A DNA stretch of 64,000 bases. Origin: Synechococcus lacustris. GTDB taxonomy: Bacteria; Cyanobacteriota; Cyanobacteriia; PCC-6307; Cyanobiaceae. The notes below the pieces were generated by a model. The model did no database searches and was not told the DNA's origin. It saw only the letters and a list, made by a program, of their open reading frames with translations. Of this stretch, positions 10,716-19,413 are shown piece by piece (position 1 is the first letter of the stretch; each line of letters begins with the position of its first letter). A program made the translations under genes and the position numbers. The stretch is from the NCBI GenBank assembly GCA_903943975.1, contig CAJAQB010000008.1, positions 124,001 to 188,000 of the forward strand, in the 5' to 3' direction.

Positions 10716-11860
10716 TAGCGCAGGCAGGCCATCGGATGGCGGGGGGTGACCCCCAGGGCTTTGGCCACGCTGGGGTGGCAAACCGAGCCCTCCACGGTGT
10801 TTAGTCCGGAGAGCAGTTCCGGGCGCTCGGTAACGGCTTCCACCAGGCCGCGGCCGGCGATGGTAACGATGTAAGGCAGGGTGACACTCACCAATGCCTC
10901 CGTGGAGGTGAAGGGCACTGCCCCGGGCATGTTGCCCACGGCGTAATGCTGAACCCCGAATTTTTCGATCACTGGATCGGTGTGGGTTGTTTCCTCGCTG
11001 GTGGCGATGCAGCCCCCCTGGTCGATCGCCACATCCACAATTACCGAGCCAGGTCGCATTTGCTTAACCAGGCTTTCATCCACCAGGGTGGGGGCGCGGC
11101 CCCCTGGGGTGAGTACAGCGCCGATCAGTAGATCGGCGGTGGGCACCAGCCGCTCGATCAGGCCGCGGCTACTCACCAGGCTCACAAGCCGGCCGCTGCG
11201 GTAGGCCTCGAGGCTGCGCAGCCGCAGGGGGGAACGGTCGAGTAGCAACACCTCCGCATCCATGGCGGCGGCAATGCGGGCGGCATTCCAGCCCACGGTG
11301 CCGGCCCCCAGCACCACCACCCGGGCGGGGCGCACCCCCGTGCAGCCCCCCAGTAAAACGCCACGGCCCCCATGGGGCCGTTCGAGCAGGTAGGCCCCCG
11401 CCTGGGTGGCCAGGCGCCCGGCAATTTCACTCATGGGGGCCAGCAGCGGCAGGCTGCTGTCCTCCAGCTGCACGGTTTCGTAGGCGATCGAGGTGCAGCC
11501 GCTTTCCATCAGGGCCCGCCCCACCTCGGGGTAGGCCGCCAGGTGCAGGTAGGTGAACAGCACCAGGTCGTGGCGCAGGAAGGCGAATTCCTCCTCCTGG
11601 GGTTCCTTCACCTTCACCACCAGGTGGGCGCCCCAGGCCTCCTCACGGCTAACTAACTGGGCGCCGGCCTGGGTAAAGGCCTCGTCTTGGATGCCAGCGC
11701 CAGCGCCAGCTCCGGCCTCCACCCGCACCTCCAGGCCCATGGAGATCAATTCCCGCACCCCATCGGGGGTTAGGGCGACCCGTTGTTCATCGCGCTTGAT
11801 TTCCCTGGGGATGCCGATGCTGGCAATCGAGGCGGAGGATCTGGGGGGGGCCATGGGCAC
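10715..11860 (-). CDS. ald: Alanine dehydrogenase
   Basis: NAD-dependent alanine dehydrogenase interconverts L-alanine with pyruvate and ammonia. The 381 residues cover the N-terminal catalytic domain (SIGIPREIKRDEQRVALTPD) and the Rossmann NAD site VVVLGAGTVGWNAARIA. Further conserved segments are GSVIVDVAIDQGGC and NMPGAVPFTSTEAL. The start is GTG 11860 or ATG 11854. The stop overlaps the start of the histidine kinase (TAATG), so the enzyme and a sensor kinase are made from one message. nadE ends 76 nt upstream on the same strand. Confidence 0.95.
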   Translation of the reverse strand: MPMAPPRSSASIASIGIPREIKRDEQRVALTPDGVRELISMGLEVRVEAGAGAGAGIQDEAFTQAGAQLVSREEAWGAHLVVKVKEPQEEEFAFLRHDLVLFTYLHLAAYPEVGRALMESGCTSIAYETVQLEDSSLPLLAPMSEIAGRLATQAGAYLLERPHGGRGVLLGGCTGVRPARVVVLGAGTVGWNAARIAAAMDAEVLLLDRSPLRLRSLEAYRSGRLVSLVSSRGLIERLVPTADLLIGAVLTPGGRAPTLVDESLVKQMRPGSVIVDVAIDQGGCIATSEETTHTDPVIEKFGVQHYAVGNMPGAVPFTSTEALVSVTLPYIVTIAGRGLVEAVTERPELLSGLNTVEGSVCHPSVAKALGVTPRHPMACLR

Positions 11861-11935
11861 TGGTTACTTACCTCAGCCTGGCGACTCTGGCCCCAGATCG
11901 CTAGGGGTAGTTCGCGATCCCTATCAAGTATTGAC

Positions 11936-13678
11936 TTAGCCCCCGGCCGCGATCGGCATGCGCCAGCCAGTGCCAAAGGCCCGGGCACTCAGTTTCAGCA
12001 CCGGCGCCGCCTGGCGCCGTTTGAACTCAGCTCGGCGCAGCAGGCCCCAGATCCTTTCCACTTCCTGGCGATCAGCCCCTTCGGCCACCAGGTCTTCGGG
12101 GCTGGCATGGTCCTCCACCAGGCGCTTGAGCAGGGGATCGAGCAGGCCATAGTCCGGCAGGGAATCGCTGTCTTTTTGGTTGGGGCGCAGTTCGGCGCTG
12201 GGGGGTTTGTCGCGGATGGCGGCGCCGATCAGTTCCCCCTCGGCGGGTAGGCCGCAGGCCCGGCGTTGGGCGGCGGCGGCGCCACTGTCTAGCCAGCGGG
12301 CGAGGGCGAACACCTCGGTTTTGTAGAGGTCACCGATCACCGCCAGCCCGCCATTCATGTCGCCGTAGAGGGTGCAATAACCAACGGCCAGTTCTGATTT
12401 GTTGCCCGTGGCCAGCAGCAGCTGACCCTCCTGGTTGGCCACGGCCATCAGCAGGGTGCCGCGGATGCGGGCCTGGAGATTTTCGGCGCTTAGCCCCTGG
12501 GGCTGGCCGCCCAGCACCGAGCTCAGGCCCTGGTCAAAGCCGGCCATCAGCGCCGCAATCGGCAAGCGGTCGTGGCGCAGCCCCAGGCGCTGGGCCAGGG
12601 CCTCGGCATCTTCAAGGGAACCCAGGGAGCTGTAGGGGGAGGGCATCAACAGGGCCCGGCCCTGCTCGGCCCCGAGGGCGGCCACCGCCAGGCAGGCCAC
12701 CAGGGCTGAATCGATGCCGCCACTGAGGCCCAGCAGGGCCTGGCGGAAGCCGCATTTGTGGGCGTAGTCCCGCAGCCCCAGCACCAGCACCTGCCAGAGC
12801 TCCGCCAGGTCTCGGTCGGGCTCTGCTGGGCTGCTTATGAGGGGGTTGAGCGGCGGCGGTAGGGGCGCTGCCGTGGGGGGGGTGGGGGTCTCCCAGCAGG
12901 CCACGGCGCTGCTGGCACAGGGCAGGGTGCAGAGCAGGGCGCCGTTGGGGGCGATCACAAAGCTGTTGCCGTCAAAGATCAGTTCGTCGTTGCCCCCCAC
13001 CTGGTTCACGTAGAGCACCGGGCACTGGAGCCGCCTGGCGGCGGCGCTGGCCAGTTGTTGGCGCAGGGCCCGTTTGCCATGGCCGTAGGGGGAGGCGGAA
13101 AGATTGATCAGCAGGTCAATGCCAAAGGGCTGCAAGTCCCCCACCGGGTCCTGGTCTTGGGGCTGGTAACCAAGGATGTCTGGCGATACCCAGAGGTCTT
13201 CGCAGAGGCTGAGCCCCAGCCGCAGCTTTCCCCCGTCGCTGGGCAGATCCAGCCAGTAGGGCTGCTCACCAGAGCGGAAATAACGCAGTTCATCAAAAAC
13301 GTCGTAGGTGGGCAGCAGCCGTTTGCGGGCCACCAGCCGCCAGTGGCCTGCTTCCACCAGGGCCATGGCGTTGTAGAGACCCTCCGCCTGGGCTTCCACC
13401 ACCCCCGCCAGCAGCCGCAGGCCCGGGGGCAGCTCCCGGCAGAGCTGGTCGAGCTGGCGATCCTGTTCTTCCAGCAGGGCTGGGCGCAGCAGCAGGTCTC
13501 GGGGGGGGTAGCCCCAGAGCGCCAGTTCCGGGGCGAGGGCCAGCTGGGCCCCCTGGGCAGCGGCCTGGACACAGTGCTGCTGGAGCGCCGCGCGGTTGCC
13601 GTTGAGGTCACCCACCAGGGGGTTGGATTGGATCAGGGCGATCCGCACTGGGGGGAAGATCAGCGGTGGTGAATTCAT
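11936..13678 (-). CDS. nadE: Glutamine-dependent NAD+ synthetase
   Basis: This enzyme performs the last step of NAD synthesis, amidating nicotinate adenine dinucleotide with glutamine. The 580 residues hold an N-terminal nitrilase-type glutaminase domain with the Glu (APELALWGYPPRDLLL), Lys (ARKRLLPTYDVFDE) and Cys (LSLCEDLW) triad. The C-terminal synthetase domain has the PP-loop LLGLSGGIDSALVACLA. The open frame continues to 13822, but the extension is a shadow of nadD. ATG 13678 or GTG 13645 are realistic starts; the latter matches the usual family N-terminus (VRIALIQSNPLVGDL). Either one overlaps nadD out of frame. Confidence 0.94.
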   Translation of the reverse strand: MNSPPLIFPPVRIALIQSNPLVGDLNGNRAALQQHCVQAAAQGAQLALAPELALWGYPPRDLLLRPALLEEQDRQLDQLCRELPPGLRLLAGVVEAQAEGLYNAMALVEAGHWRLVARKRLLPTYDVFDELRYFRSGEQPYWLDLPSDGGKLRLGLSLCEDLWVSPDILGYQPQDQDPVGDLQPFGIDLLINLSASPYGHGKRALRQQLASAAARRLQCPVLYVNQVGGNDELIFDGNSFVIAPNGALLCTLPCASSAVACWETPTPPTAAPLPPPLNPLISSPAEPDRDLAELWQVLVLGLRDYAHKCGFRQALLGLSGGIDSALVACLAVAALGAEQGRALLMPSPYSSLGSLEDAEALAQRLGLRHDRLPIAALMAGFDQGLSSVLGGQPQGLSAENLQARIRGTLLMAVANQEGQLLLATGNKSELAVGYCTLYGDMNGGLAVIGDLYKTEVFALARWLDSGAAAAQRRACGLPAEGELIGAAIRDKPPSAELRPNQKDSDSLPDYGLLDPLLKRLVEDHASPEDLVAEGADRQEVERIWGLLRRAEFKRRQAAPVLKLSARAFGTGWRMPIAAGG

Positions 13679-14243
13679 AGAGATTCTGCTGCACCAGTTG
13701 CGGCAGCAGGGCCGGCGGCACCAGTTCGGGATTGGGATGGCGCCGCACGCTGGAGCTGGCCGCCTCGGGGATCTCCAGGGGCAGATGTTCCAGCTGGGCG
13801 CCGAGGTTGCGCAGGGTTTCAAGTTCCTGGGGTTGCAGCGGCCAGCCCCGCCGCGGAATTACCGCCAGTCGGCAATCGGGCAGCCAATCCTGCACCGCGG
13901 CCCAGCGGGGGATCTGGGGCACGAGATCGCTGCCCACCACAAACACCCGTTGATGGTCTGGAAATAGGCGCTCGGCGGCGGTGAGGCTGTCGAGGGCCCG
14001 GCGGCTGCTGAGTTCCTGGCGTAATTGCAGTTGCCCGGGGGGATGCTGCTGGGCGAGCTCCTCCACTACGGCGGCCAGCAGGGCGGTGCGCACCTCCAGG
14101 GGGGCGCCGTGCTGTTTAAAGGGGTTGTCGCTGGCCCAGGTGCACACCAGCGGATAAAGCTCCAGCAGCCCTGCCAGCACCGCCCGATGGCCCACGGTGG
14201 GGGGGTCGGCGCTGGTGCCGAACAGGGCGACCGCTGGGCTCAA
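13608..14243 (-). CDS. nadD: Nicotinate-nucleotide adenylyltransferase
   Basis: NadD converts nicotinate mononucleotide and ATP to NaAD, the substrate of the next gene, nadE. The nucleotidyltransferase signature FGTSADPPTVGHRAVL carries the (T/H)xGH-type motif, and SSSVRRHPN near the C-terminus corresponds to the ISxTxxR-type motif. I place the start at TTG 14243, where it overlaps the TGA of the GTPase gene, giving 211 residues. The frame is open to 14315 only as a shadow. The last ~24 codons overlap the start of nadE in another frame and are poorly conserved in character. Confidence 0.9.
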   Translation of the reverse strand: MSPAVALFGTSADPPTVGHRAVLAGLLELYPLVCTWASDNPFKQHGAPLEVRTALLAAVVEELAQQHPPGQLQLRQELSSRRALDSLTAAERLFPDHQRVFVVGSDLVPQIPRWAAVQDWLPDCRLAVIPRRGWPLQPQELETLRNLGAQLEHLPLEIPEAASSSVRRHPNPELVPPALLPQLVQQNLYEFTTADLPPSADRPDPIQPPGG

Positions 14244-15544
14244 GGCAGCCCCACCCCTGGCTTCCAGGTGGCGTGCTGGCGCAGCCAGATCCCCGCCTGG
14301 GGTTCCTGGCGGCAAAGCCTGCGCAGCAGGGCGGCGGGTCGGGAGGGGCCCTGGTGGGCCCCCAGCAGCAGTTGTCTCGCTGTTTCCCGCCCGGTGATCC
14401 GGGTGCTGTGCACGGCTAGGGCCGCCTGGGCCAGGGCCACCGGGGCGGCCGGAGCGAGGCTGAGGCCACCGCTGGCGGGGGCCGCCAGCAGCAGCAGTTG
14501 TTTCAACATTCCCAACAGGCCCTGGAGGCCCAGTTGGGCACCGCCAATCCAGGCACCATTGCGGCCGATCTGCTGGAGCAGGCGCCGGGCCTGGGGCCCC
14601 TTTAGGGGGATCTCATAGAGCTGGCAGAGCTGCAGCACCAGGGCGCCATCAACGGCGGCACTGCCGGCCAGGTCGAGCAGGGCCAGGGGATTGGCGGCCA
14701 GGCCGGCGGCCTTGAGCGCCGCAAAGCGGCCGATTAGCCCCTGGGCCGCCTTTTGGCGCTGGCCCAGCCTTTGCTCCAGCAGGCGGCCGTTAAAGCGATC
14801 AGCCCAGCGCAGGCTATTGAGGGCCAGCAACAGGGCCCCATGGGCCTCCAGCAGGGGCAGCAGGTGGGCCTCCAGGGCCTCCACATCGGCGGCGACCCGC
14901 ACGCTGCGCACCCGGCCATCGGCCAGGGGCCGCGGCTGGCGGGGGGCGGCCGCCACCCAAAGCAGTGGCAGCTCTGAGGGCTGGCCTTCGCTGCTGGCCC
15001 GGCGCCGAATCGCCCTTTCCAACTCTTGCCGTTGGGCTTGATCCCAGCGGTCGGAGCGGTTGGCCACCAGCAGCAGCGGCTTGCCACTGGCCTGCAGCAC
15101 CTGCAGGGCCTCCAGTTCGGGGCTGCTGAGGTCGCCGTCGAGCACCATCAGCACCAGGTCACTGCCGGCGGCCACCCGGCTGGCCAGCCGCTGGCGGGCG
15201 GCGGCGGCGATTTCATCGATGCCTGGGGTATCCACCAGCAGCAGTTGCTGCAGGCCTGGCACCGGCCGGGGCCAGGGGGCCTGCTCCTGGTGGCGGGTGC
15301 AGCCATGGGCCACATCGGTGCGGAAGTGCTCCTGCCCCAGCAGCGCATTAAGCAGGCTGCTTTTGCCTACCCCCACCCGGCCAAACACGGCGATTTTCAG
15401 GATTCCGGCCCCCAGCCGGGCCAGCTGTCGATCTAGGCCCTGCAGTTCGGGGCCCAGCAGGGCCTGCTCCCGATTACTCAGGCGCAGGCTGCTGCGCCAG
15501 CGCCCCAGGCTGGCGGCGATGGCAGTGGTGTGGGCCCCATTCAT
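14240..15544 (-). CDS. Era-like/dynamin-type GTPase with hydrophobic C-terminus
   Basis: This is a 434-residue GTPase. G1 is FGRVGVGKSSLLNALLG (~48-65), G3 is VDTPGIDE, and G4 is VANRSD (in place of NKxD). The C-terminal half is hydrophobic and Ala/Leu-rich (~270-400), similar to DUF697-type GTPases that associate with membranes. ATG 15544 overlaps the stop of the CNNM-like gene (ATGA); an upstream frame extension is a shadow. Its biological role is unknown. The S in place of K in NKxD could change guanine recognition. Confidence 0.8.
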   Translation of the reverse strand: MNGAHTTAIAASLGRWRSSLRLSNREQALLGPELQGLDRQLARLGAGILKIAVFGRVGVGKSSLLNALLGQEHFRTDVAHGCTRHQEQAPWPRPVPGLQQLLLVDTPGIDEIAAAARQRLASRVAAGSDLVLMVLDGDLSSPELEALQVLQASGKPLLLVANRSDRWDQAQRQELERAIRRRASSEGQPSELPLLWVAAAPRQPRPLADGRVRSVRVAADVEALEAHLLPLLEAHGALLLALNSLRWADRFNGRLLEQRLGQRQKAAQGLIGRFAALKAAGLAANPLALLDLAGSAAVDGALVLQLCQLYEIPLKGPQARRLLQQIGRNGAWIGGAQLGLQGLLGMLKQLLLLAAPASGGLSLAPAAPVALAQAALAVHSTRITGRETARQLLLGAHQGPSRPAALLRRLCRQEPQAGIWLRQHATWKPGVGLP

Positions 15545-16578
15545 GAATTGCCCTGGTCGGCCCTGGGCCGCCACCAGCCGGCCAGCACGGCCAGCACCGC
15601 ATCGGCGCCGATCAGACCCACAAAGCCACCGTATTCATCTACCACCACCCGCACTGAATCGCTGCGGCGGTGAAAGCTGGTGAGCAGCCGGTCGGCGCGA
15701 ATCATTTCCGGCACGAACTCCACCGGTTCCGAAAGGCTGGCCACGGTGGCCTGACCCCTGCCTTGGAGCAGGGCGGTGAGCAATTCATCACGGCTGGCCA
15801 CCCCCAGCACCTCATCCACCTCTTCGCCCAGCACCACCCACCAGGGGGCATCACTGCTGAGCAGGATGTCGCGCAGCTCCTGCAATTGGCTGTTGCCATG
15901 GAGGCTGGGGGCCGATACCCGCGGCAGCATCAGATCCCTGGCGGTGAGGTCGTTGAGCTGAAACACCTTGGCGATCATTGCCGCCTCATCGGCTTCGATC
16001 TGGCCCTTTTGGGAGCCGAGCCGGGCGAGCAGGCGGATTTCCTCTTCGTCTGTGGTGAGTTCGTTCTCCTCGGTGATCGCTGGCATCAGCCGCTCGAGCA
16101 GCATGATCAAGGGGGCGCTCAGCTTCATCAGCACGGCGATGCTGGGCGCCGCAAACAGGGAAATCGAGGCCGACATGCGGGTGCCGAGGGCCTTTGGCAG
16201 GATTTCCCCAAACAGGATCACCAGCACGGTGAGGGCGAAGGAAAAAAGCGTGAGCGCTGAGCCGCCCAGGCGATGGGCGTGGAACACCACCGCCGCATAG
16301 CCGCCCAGCATCAGGCTGCCGAAGATGTTGAAAATGTTGTTGGCGATCACCAGCATCGCCAGCACCCGCCCCAGGCGGCTTTTCAGCTTTTGCAGCAGTA
16401 GGGCGCCCGGCACTGAGCGGGCCACCATGTCGTGCACCCGCAGCGGATTCACCGTGAGCAGGGCCGCCTCCACCCCGGAGGAGACGGCTGAGCCGCCCAC
16501 CACCAAAATCACCAGGCTGGCCAGTACGAGGAAATCGTTCACGGAAACCCGGTCTGCGGGCCAACCTGACACACTCAT
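15541..16578 (-). CDS. CNNM/CorC-type membrane protein (DUF21 plus CBS domains)
   Basis: This 345-residue protein has an N-terminal DUF21 membrane domain of about four helices, including ILFGEILPKALGTRMSASIS. A cytoplasmic CBS pair with the linker QLNDLTARDLMLPR (~205-330) follows. Family members move or regulate Mg2+/Co2+ or other cations. The protein stops after the CBS pair and lacks the C-terminal CorC_HlyC domain found in many relatives. It is the first gene of a minus-strand string that continues through the GTPase, nadD and nadE. Its ATG is 34 nt from the divergent peptidase start. Confidence 0.85.
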   Translation of the reverse strand: MSVSGWPADRVSVNDFLVLASLVILVVGGSAVSSGVEAALLTVNPLRVHDMVARSVPGALLLQKLKSRLGRVLAMLVIANNIFNIFGSLMLGGYAAVVFHAHRLGGSALTLFSFALTVLVILFGEILPKALGTRMSASISLFAAPSIAVLMKLSAPLIMLLERLMPAITEENELTTDEEEIRLLARLGSQKGQIEADEAAMIAKVFQLNDLTARDLMLPRVSAPSLHGNSQLQELRDILLSSDAPWWVVLGEEVDEVLGVASRDELLTALLQGRGQATVASLSEPVEFVPEMIRADRLLTSFHRRSDSVRVVVDEYGGFVGLIGADAVLAVLAGWWRPRADQGNS

Positions 16579-16612
16579 TTAACCGCCTGCCCCAAGGGCC
16601 GTCAGATCCCCT

Positions 16613-17929
16613 GTGCCGATCTCCCACGCCCCCCGGCGTCAGCAGTTCCTCCAGGCCCTAGGTGGCGCAGCCGCAGTGATCCCGGCGGCCCTGGCCCAGA
16701 GACACCACGCCGATGTGGAGTTTCCTTTCCGGCAAGACAGCGATTTCTGGTATTTGACCGGTTTCGATGAACCAGGGGCAGTGGCCCTGTTCCTGCCCCA
16801 TCGGCCTGAAAACCCCTTTGTGCTGTTTGTGGCGGCCAAGGATCCGTTGGTGGAGGTGTGGGATGGCTGCCGCTGGGGCACCGAGGGGGCGGTAGCCGAG
16901 TTTGGCGCCGACCTGGCCCACCCCCTTGATCAGCTGGAAGAGCTTTTACCCCAGTACCTGCAAGGGGCCGAGGCCCTCTGTTTCCGGGTGGGACGCCATC
17001 CCCAGGTGGAGCCATTGCTGCTGAAGCTTTGGGCTGACCAGTTGGACCGCGCCCCCCGTAGGGGCAGTGGCGCCGATCGCTTGCTGGCCCCCTGCCCCCT
17101 GTTGCATGCCCTGCGCCTGCGCAAGGAACCGGCGGAGTTGGAGCGGCTGCGGTTGGCGGCCCAGATCAGTGCCGAGGCCCATGAACTGGCCCGGGCGATG
17201 GTGCGGCCGGGGGTAAACGAGGCGGAGGTGCGGGCCAAGATCAAAGGTCATTTCCTGGCCCGTGGCAGCCGCGGTTTTGCCTATCCCTCGATCGTTGCCG
17301 GGGGCGATAATGCCTGCATCCTGCATTACACCGCCAACAACGCCCCCCTGCGGGATGGCGATCTGCTGCTGATCGATGCCGGTTGCAGCCTCAGTGATCA
17401 CTACAACGGCGATATCACCCGCACTTTTCCAGTTAATGGTCGTTTCAGCGGCGAACAGCGGGCCCTCTACGACCTGGTGCTAGCAGCCCAGCTGGCGGCC
17501 CTGGCCCAGGTGCAACCGGGCCACACCGCTGAACAGGTGCATGACACCGCCGTGCGGGTGCTGGTGGAGGGCCTCTGCTCCTTGGGCTTACTCCAGGGCA
17601 GCGTCGATGGCTTGGTTGAGCAGGGGGCCTATCGACACCTGTACATGCACCGCACGGGCCATTGGTTGGGGCTGGATGTGCACGATGTGGGGGCCTATCG
17701 CCTGGGGGAACACCCGGTGACCCTGGAGCCAGGCATGGTGCTCACGGTGGAACCGGGGCTCTATGTGAGTGATCGCCTGCCGGTGCCTGAGGGGCAGCCC
17801 GCCATTGACGACCGCTGGAAGGGAATCGGCATTCGCATTGAAGACGATGTGGCGGTGCTGCCCGGCGGTGCCGAGGTGCTCACCGCCGCTGCCCTCAAGG
17901 CTCCCAGCGCCATGGAACGGCAGCTTTAG
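16613..17929 (+). CDS. pepP: Xaa-Pro aminopeptidase (M24B)
   Basis: This peptidase removes N-terminal residues ahead of proline. The 438 residues have an N-terminal AMP_N domain (DVEFPFRQDSDFWYLTGFDE) and a pita-bread catalytic domain. All five metal ligands are visible: Asp in LIDAGCSLSDHYNGDITRTF (two), His in MHRTGHWLGLDVHDVG, Glu in TVEPGLYV and Glu in IRIEDDVAV. It starts at GTG 16613. It is cytoplasmic, with no signal peptide. Confidence 0.93.
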   Translation: MPISHAPRRQQFLQALGGAAAVIPAALAQRHHADVEFPFRQDSDFWYLTGFDEPGAVALFLPHRPENPFVLFVAAKDPLVEVWDGCRWGTEGAVAEFGADLAHPLDQLEELLPQYLQGAEALCFRVGRHPQVEPLLLKLWADQLDRAPRRGSGADRLLAPCPLLHALRLRKEPAELERLRLAAQISAEAHELARAMVRPGVNEAEVRAKIKGHFLARGSRGFAYPSIVAGGDNACILHYTANNAPLRDGDLLLIDAGCSLSDHYNGDITRTFPVNGRFSGEQRALYDLVLAAQLAALAQVQPGHTAEQVHDTAVRVLVEGLCSLGLLQGSVDGLVEQGAYRHLYMHRTGHWLGLDVHDVGAYRLGEHPVTLEPGMVLTVEPGLYVSDRLPVPEGQPAIDDRWKGIGIRIEDDVAVLPGGAEVLTAAALKAPSAMERQL

Positions 17930-18693
17930 GGGTGCAGCTGGCGGCTGAGCAGGGCTGGCTTCAGGTCTGTGGTTTGCAGCAGCACCAGATCGGCGCCGGC
18001 GGCCCGCAGGTTTTGGGCATAGGGGCCCGCCAGGCCTTCGGCTTGGCGGTGGGGCGGCAGCACGGCCAGGGCGAGCAGCCGCCGTTCCGGTTGCTGTTCC
18101 CGGGCCCGCAGCACCGTGAGCACGTCGGCCACCGTGTCCCCCAGGTAGGCCAGGGGCCAGGGGCCCTGATCCCCTTCCAGCTGGCGAGCCAGCTGCAGCA
18201 GCCCGCTGGGGTCCGGCTTGTCGGGGGCATCGCCCATGGCGATCAGGGGCGGATCAACTAGCCCCAGCCGTTGCTCCAGCACGTAGCGGGCGGAGGGGGG
18301 TTCGGCGCCACTCACAAAGCCCCAGCTCAACTGGACCCGCTCCAACTCAGTAAAGAAACCCGCTGCCACCAGCAACGGTTCATCGCCGATAAAGCCCTGC
18401 CATTGGCTGGGATCCCCCTGCTCATCACCGCCGAAATAGAACTCTGAAAAGCGACTCACCAACGCCCCCCGTTCCGGCACGGCGCCCCCGTGGCGGCGCA
18501 GCAGTTCGAGGCTGGCGTCCCAGTCGTTGTTCCAGTGGCCTTCGGCCTTGAGCGCATCAATGGCGCTGGCATCGGGCCGCCAACCGCTGTAGTGGTGGAC
18601 GGTTTCCGCCAGGGCCCGGCGGTAGCTGCCGCCCACATCACGGATCACCCCGTCGATGTCGAGTAGGAGCAGGGCGGGGCTGCCGATGGCTAT
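17926..18693 (-). CDS. HAD-superfamily hydrolase (TIGR01548-like) with no canonical start codon
   Basis: This is a phosphatase-like HAD enzyme of ~255 residues. The nucleophile motif (LLLLDIDGVIRDVGG) sits at the very N-terminus. Motif III is likely the Lys in GDAPDKPDP, and motif IV is AYLGDTVADVLT. The first ATG/GTG/TTG in frame is GTG 18648, which falls inside the motif and would remove both catalytic aspartates. The frame stays open upstream to a TGA near 18733 with no canonical start. I therefore place the start tentatively at ATA 18693; ATC 18687 and CTG 18672 are alternatives. The substrate is unknown. Convergent pepP overlaps the stop by 4 nt. Confidence 0.7.
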   Translation of the reverse strand: MAIGSPALLLLDIDGVIRDVGGSYRRALAETVHHYSGWRPDASAIDALKAEGHWNNDWDASLELLRRHGGAVPERGALVSRFSEFYFGGDEQGDPSQWQGFIGDEPLLVAAGFFTELERVQLSWGFVSGAEPPSARYVLEQRLGLVDPPLIAMGDAPDKPDPSGLLQLARQLEGDQGPWPLAYLGDTVADVLTVLRAREQQPERRLLALAVLPPHRQAEGLAGPYAQNLRAAGADLVLLQTTDLKPALLSRQLHP

Positions 18694-18777
18694 GCCGCAA
18701 GCGGCTGGTAGGTTAGTCGTTTGCCTGCTGCGTCAGGTCCGCTGTCCGTAAGCCCCTTGAGCCCAGAAACCAGCCCC

Positions 18778-19335
18778 GTGACTGAATCCGATATCAACGC
18801 CGCAGTGGCCACCGAAACCCCCGCAGCCGCCGTTGCCGCCCCTGCTGCGGTGCTGGAGGCTGAGGTCGCCGCCCCTGCCATAGAAGTCCCTGCCATAGAA
18901 GCCGCTGAGCAGGAGGCCCCGGAGAAGGAAGCCCCTGTTGAGAAGGTCTCGGGCATGAAGAGTGCCAATGCGGTGTTGGCCAAGGCCACCATTGATGCCG
19001 ATGGCGTGCCTTCGGGCTACACCCCTAAGGCCGACGAGGGTCGGTTCCTGCTCAAGATCCTCTGGCTGCCAGACAATGTCGCCCTGGCCGTTGATCAGAT
19101 CGTTGGTGGCGGTCCTAGCCCCCTAACGGCCTATTTCTTCTGGCCCCGGGAAGATGCCTGGGAAACCTTAAAAGGGGTGCTGGAAGCCAAGAGTTGGATC
19201 ACCGAAAATGAGCGGGTTGAAATTCTCAACAAGGCCACGGAAGTGATCAACTACTGGCAGGAAGAGGGCAAGGGCAAGAGCTTGGATGATGCCAAGCTGA
19301 AGTTCCCCGAAGTCACCTTCTGCGGTACCGCCTGA
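18778..19335 (+). CDS. PSRP-3/Ycf65 ribosomal protein with an Ala/Pro/Glu-rich N-terminal extension
   Basis: The C-terminal ~100 residues are Ycf65, the 30S-associated plastid-specific ribosomal protein 3 shared by cyanobacteria and chloroplasts. The key stretch is [20 protein letters not shown] followed by [16 protein letters not shown]. Ahead of it is a ~75-residue low-complexity segment of Ala, Pro, Glu and Val with a repeated PAIE unit ([11 protein letters not shown]). I use GTG 18778; the frame opens at TTG 18721, and an internal ATG 18955 would give only the conserved domain. A hairpin terminator follows at 19414. Confidence 0.88.
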   Translation: MTESDINAAVATETPAAAVAAPAAVLEAEVAAPAIEVPAIEAAEQEAPEKEAPVEKVSGMKSANAVLAKATIDADGVPSGYTPKADEGRFLLKILWLPDNVALAVDQIVGGGPSPLTAYFFWPREDAWETLKGVLEAKSWITENERVEILNKATEVINYWQEEGKGKSLDDAKLKFPEVTFCGTA

Positions 19336-19413
19336 ATCTGGCTGGCCTAGGGGATGCTCTGAGCACAGACATCCCCTGGACCATTGGAAACTTAACAAGA
19401 TCTGATTATGTGT

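Noticed and set aside
13679-13822. 48-residue N-terminal extension of nadE
   Set aside because: The sequence is Cys/Arg/Pro-rich shadow of nadD in another frame; the nitrilase domain begins right after Met 13678.
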